Shown: positions 63,558 through 64,000 of the stretch, piece by piece | Layout of the letters: every line of letters starts with the position of its first letter | Position numbering within the stretch: the stretch's first letter is position 1 | NCBI RefSeq assembly: GCF_008761635.1 | Contig: NZ_CP044344.1 | Coordinates: 3,782,001 to 3,846,000, forward strand | Source of the DNA: Nocardioides cynanchi | Lineage (GTDB): Bacteria; Actinomycetota; Actinomycetes; Propionibacteriales; Nocardioidaceae | Direction: 5' to 3' | Length of the DNA: 64,000 nucleotides | Translations under genes and position numbers: made by a program | Notes under the pieces: generated by a model | Told to the model about the DNA's origin: nothing | The model's database searches: none | Seen by the model: only the letters and a program-made list of their open reading frames with translations

Positions 63558-64000
63558 TCAGCTCCAGAGGGTGACGTAGACCGCGGGGCGGAAGCGCCCG
63601 AGGTTGACCCCGGCGCCGCGCACCATCGCCTGCGTCGCCCGGGGCGTGGTGATGAAGCGCAGCAGCTCGGAGGCTGCGGGTGTCTGCGCGTGCTCCGGCA
63701 GCGCCATCGCCACCCAGCTGTCCTGGGCCCGCAGCCCCGGGCCTGACAGCACCACGAGCCGTTCGGCGGCCAGGTCGCCGGCGACCGAGAACTTCACGGC
63801 CAGGGCGACGCCGTCGCTGCCCCGCGTCTCCTCGAGGGCCGCGGCATCGCTCTGGAAGATCTGCTGCTGCTTCTCGGGTACGCCGATCCGGTGCAGCATC
63901 GCGGGCACGACGCCCTCGGCCTCGGCCGCCGACGGTCCCAGACACCAGGCCAGCCGGCGTACCCGCTCGGCGGTCACGGGGGCTCCGGCCAGCGGGTGGT
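63558..64000 (-). CDS. probable LysR-type regulator or substrate-binding protein, C-terminal part (cut at window end)
   Basis: The frame is open to the window end, so the N-terminus is missing; about 147 codons are visible. The part seen has lobes of a periplasmic-binding-like fold: LVVLSGPGLRAQDSWVAMALP, then LLRFITTPRATQAMVRGAGV and the end GRFRPAVYVTLWS. These resemble LysR effector-binding domains, but a substrate-binding protein cannot be excluded. The internal GTG at 63977 could be a start, yet the preceding in-frame codons (HPLAGAP) continue without stop. Confidence 0.5.
   Translation of the reverse strand, partial: HPLAGAPVTAERVRRLAWCLGPSAAEAEGVVPAMLHRIGVPEKQQQIFQSDAAALEETRGSDGVALAVKFSVAGDLAAERLVVLSGPGLRAQDSWVAMALPEHAQTPAASELLRFITTPRATQAMVRGAGVNLGRFRPAVYVTLWS

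Overview
The window is chromosomal DNA from a very GC-rich actinobacterium, most likely Nocardioides or another member of the Nocardioidaceae. The grounds are the strong G/C codon bias, frequent GTG starts, a mycothiol S-conjugate amidase gene (mca), actinobacterial conserved families (DUF4307, DUF5134, TIGR00027 methyltransferase), and a dispersed repeat built on GGTGGTCGAGCGG that I associate with Nocardioides genomes. No rRNA, tRNA, insertion sequence, prophage or CRISPR array was seen. Genes are densely packed and no gene-free stretch exceeds 300 bases.

Layout. 0-8 kb: SGNH hydrolase, a small ORF, a methyltransferase divergent from cystathionine beta-synthase (cbs), an AraC regulator, small hypothetical genes, and an ArsR regulator overlapping an SRPBCC/TIGR03086 protein. 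8-21.4 kb: a low-oxygen and dormancy block. It holds cytochrome bd oxidase cydA-cydB, fused cydDC and a DevR/DosR-like regulator in one overlapping operon. Converging on it are a DevS/DosS-like GAF kinase and a GNAT/acyl-CoA synthetase fusion. A CBS-domain protein, a pyridoxamine-oxidase-like protein and a universal stress protein follow. DevR-box-like palindromes lie before cydA and in both divergent promoters of this block. 21.5-28.6 kb: a nucleoside kinase-like gene; an AAA+/OsmC/VWA operon whose VWA gene carries an in-frame 24-bp repeat array; a secreted GH46 chitosanase; and a phosphate transporter preceded by phased PHO-box-like heptamers. 28.7-36.8 kb: an ABC exporter with a LolA-like protein, divergent from an OmpR-type two-component system; a secreted beta-propeller-like protein; a cobalamin-binding protein; a hemerythrin; and a five-copy 32-bp tandem repeat.

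37-43.6 kb: TauE/SafE exporter, a DinB-GNAT-MFS operon, an ABC1 kinase, an unknown membrane-anchored protein, a YCII protein and msrA. 43.7-52.7 kb: metB, a MutL-like ATPase, an AI-2E transporter, ilvA, a LuxR regulator, greA, DUF4307, mca and small membrane proteins. The metB-greA-DUF4307-mca-small membrane protein order resembles Mycobacterium tuberculosis Rv1079-Rv1083. 52.8-60.3 kb: a complete-looking aerobic CO dehydrogenase operon, coxM-coxS-coxL (form I motif AYACSFR) - XdhC/CoxF with a YHS tail - MobA-like - coxD - coxE. 60.3-64 kb: an acyltransferase, a membrane protein, a PIG-L deacetylase, two small conserved genes and the C-terminal part of a probable LysR regulator cut by the window end.

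Functionally the window suits an aerobic heterotroph equipped for low oxygen and starvation: a high-affinity bd oxidase under DevRS control, atmospheric CO as a supplementary electron donor, phosphate scavenging, and sulfur and redox metabolism (transsulfuration, mycothiol, MsrA). A second theme is promoter architecture: at least fourteen genes have a TAnnnT-like -10 hexamer 6 or 7 bases before the start codon and no Shine-Dalgarno sequence, so they are probably leaderless.
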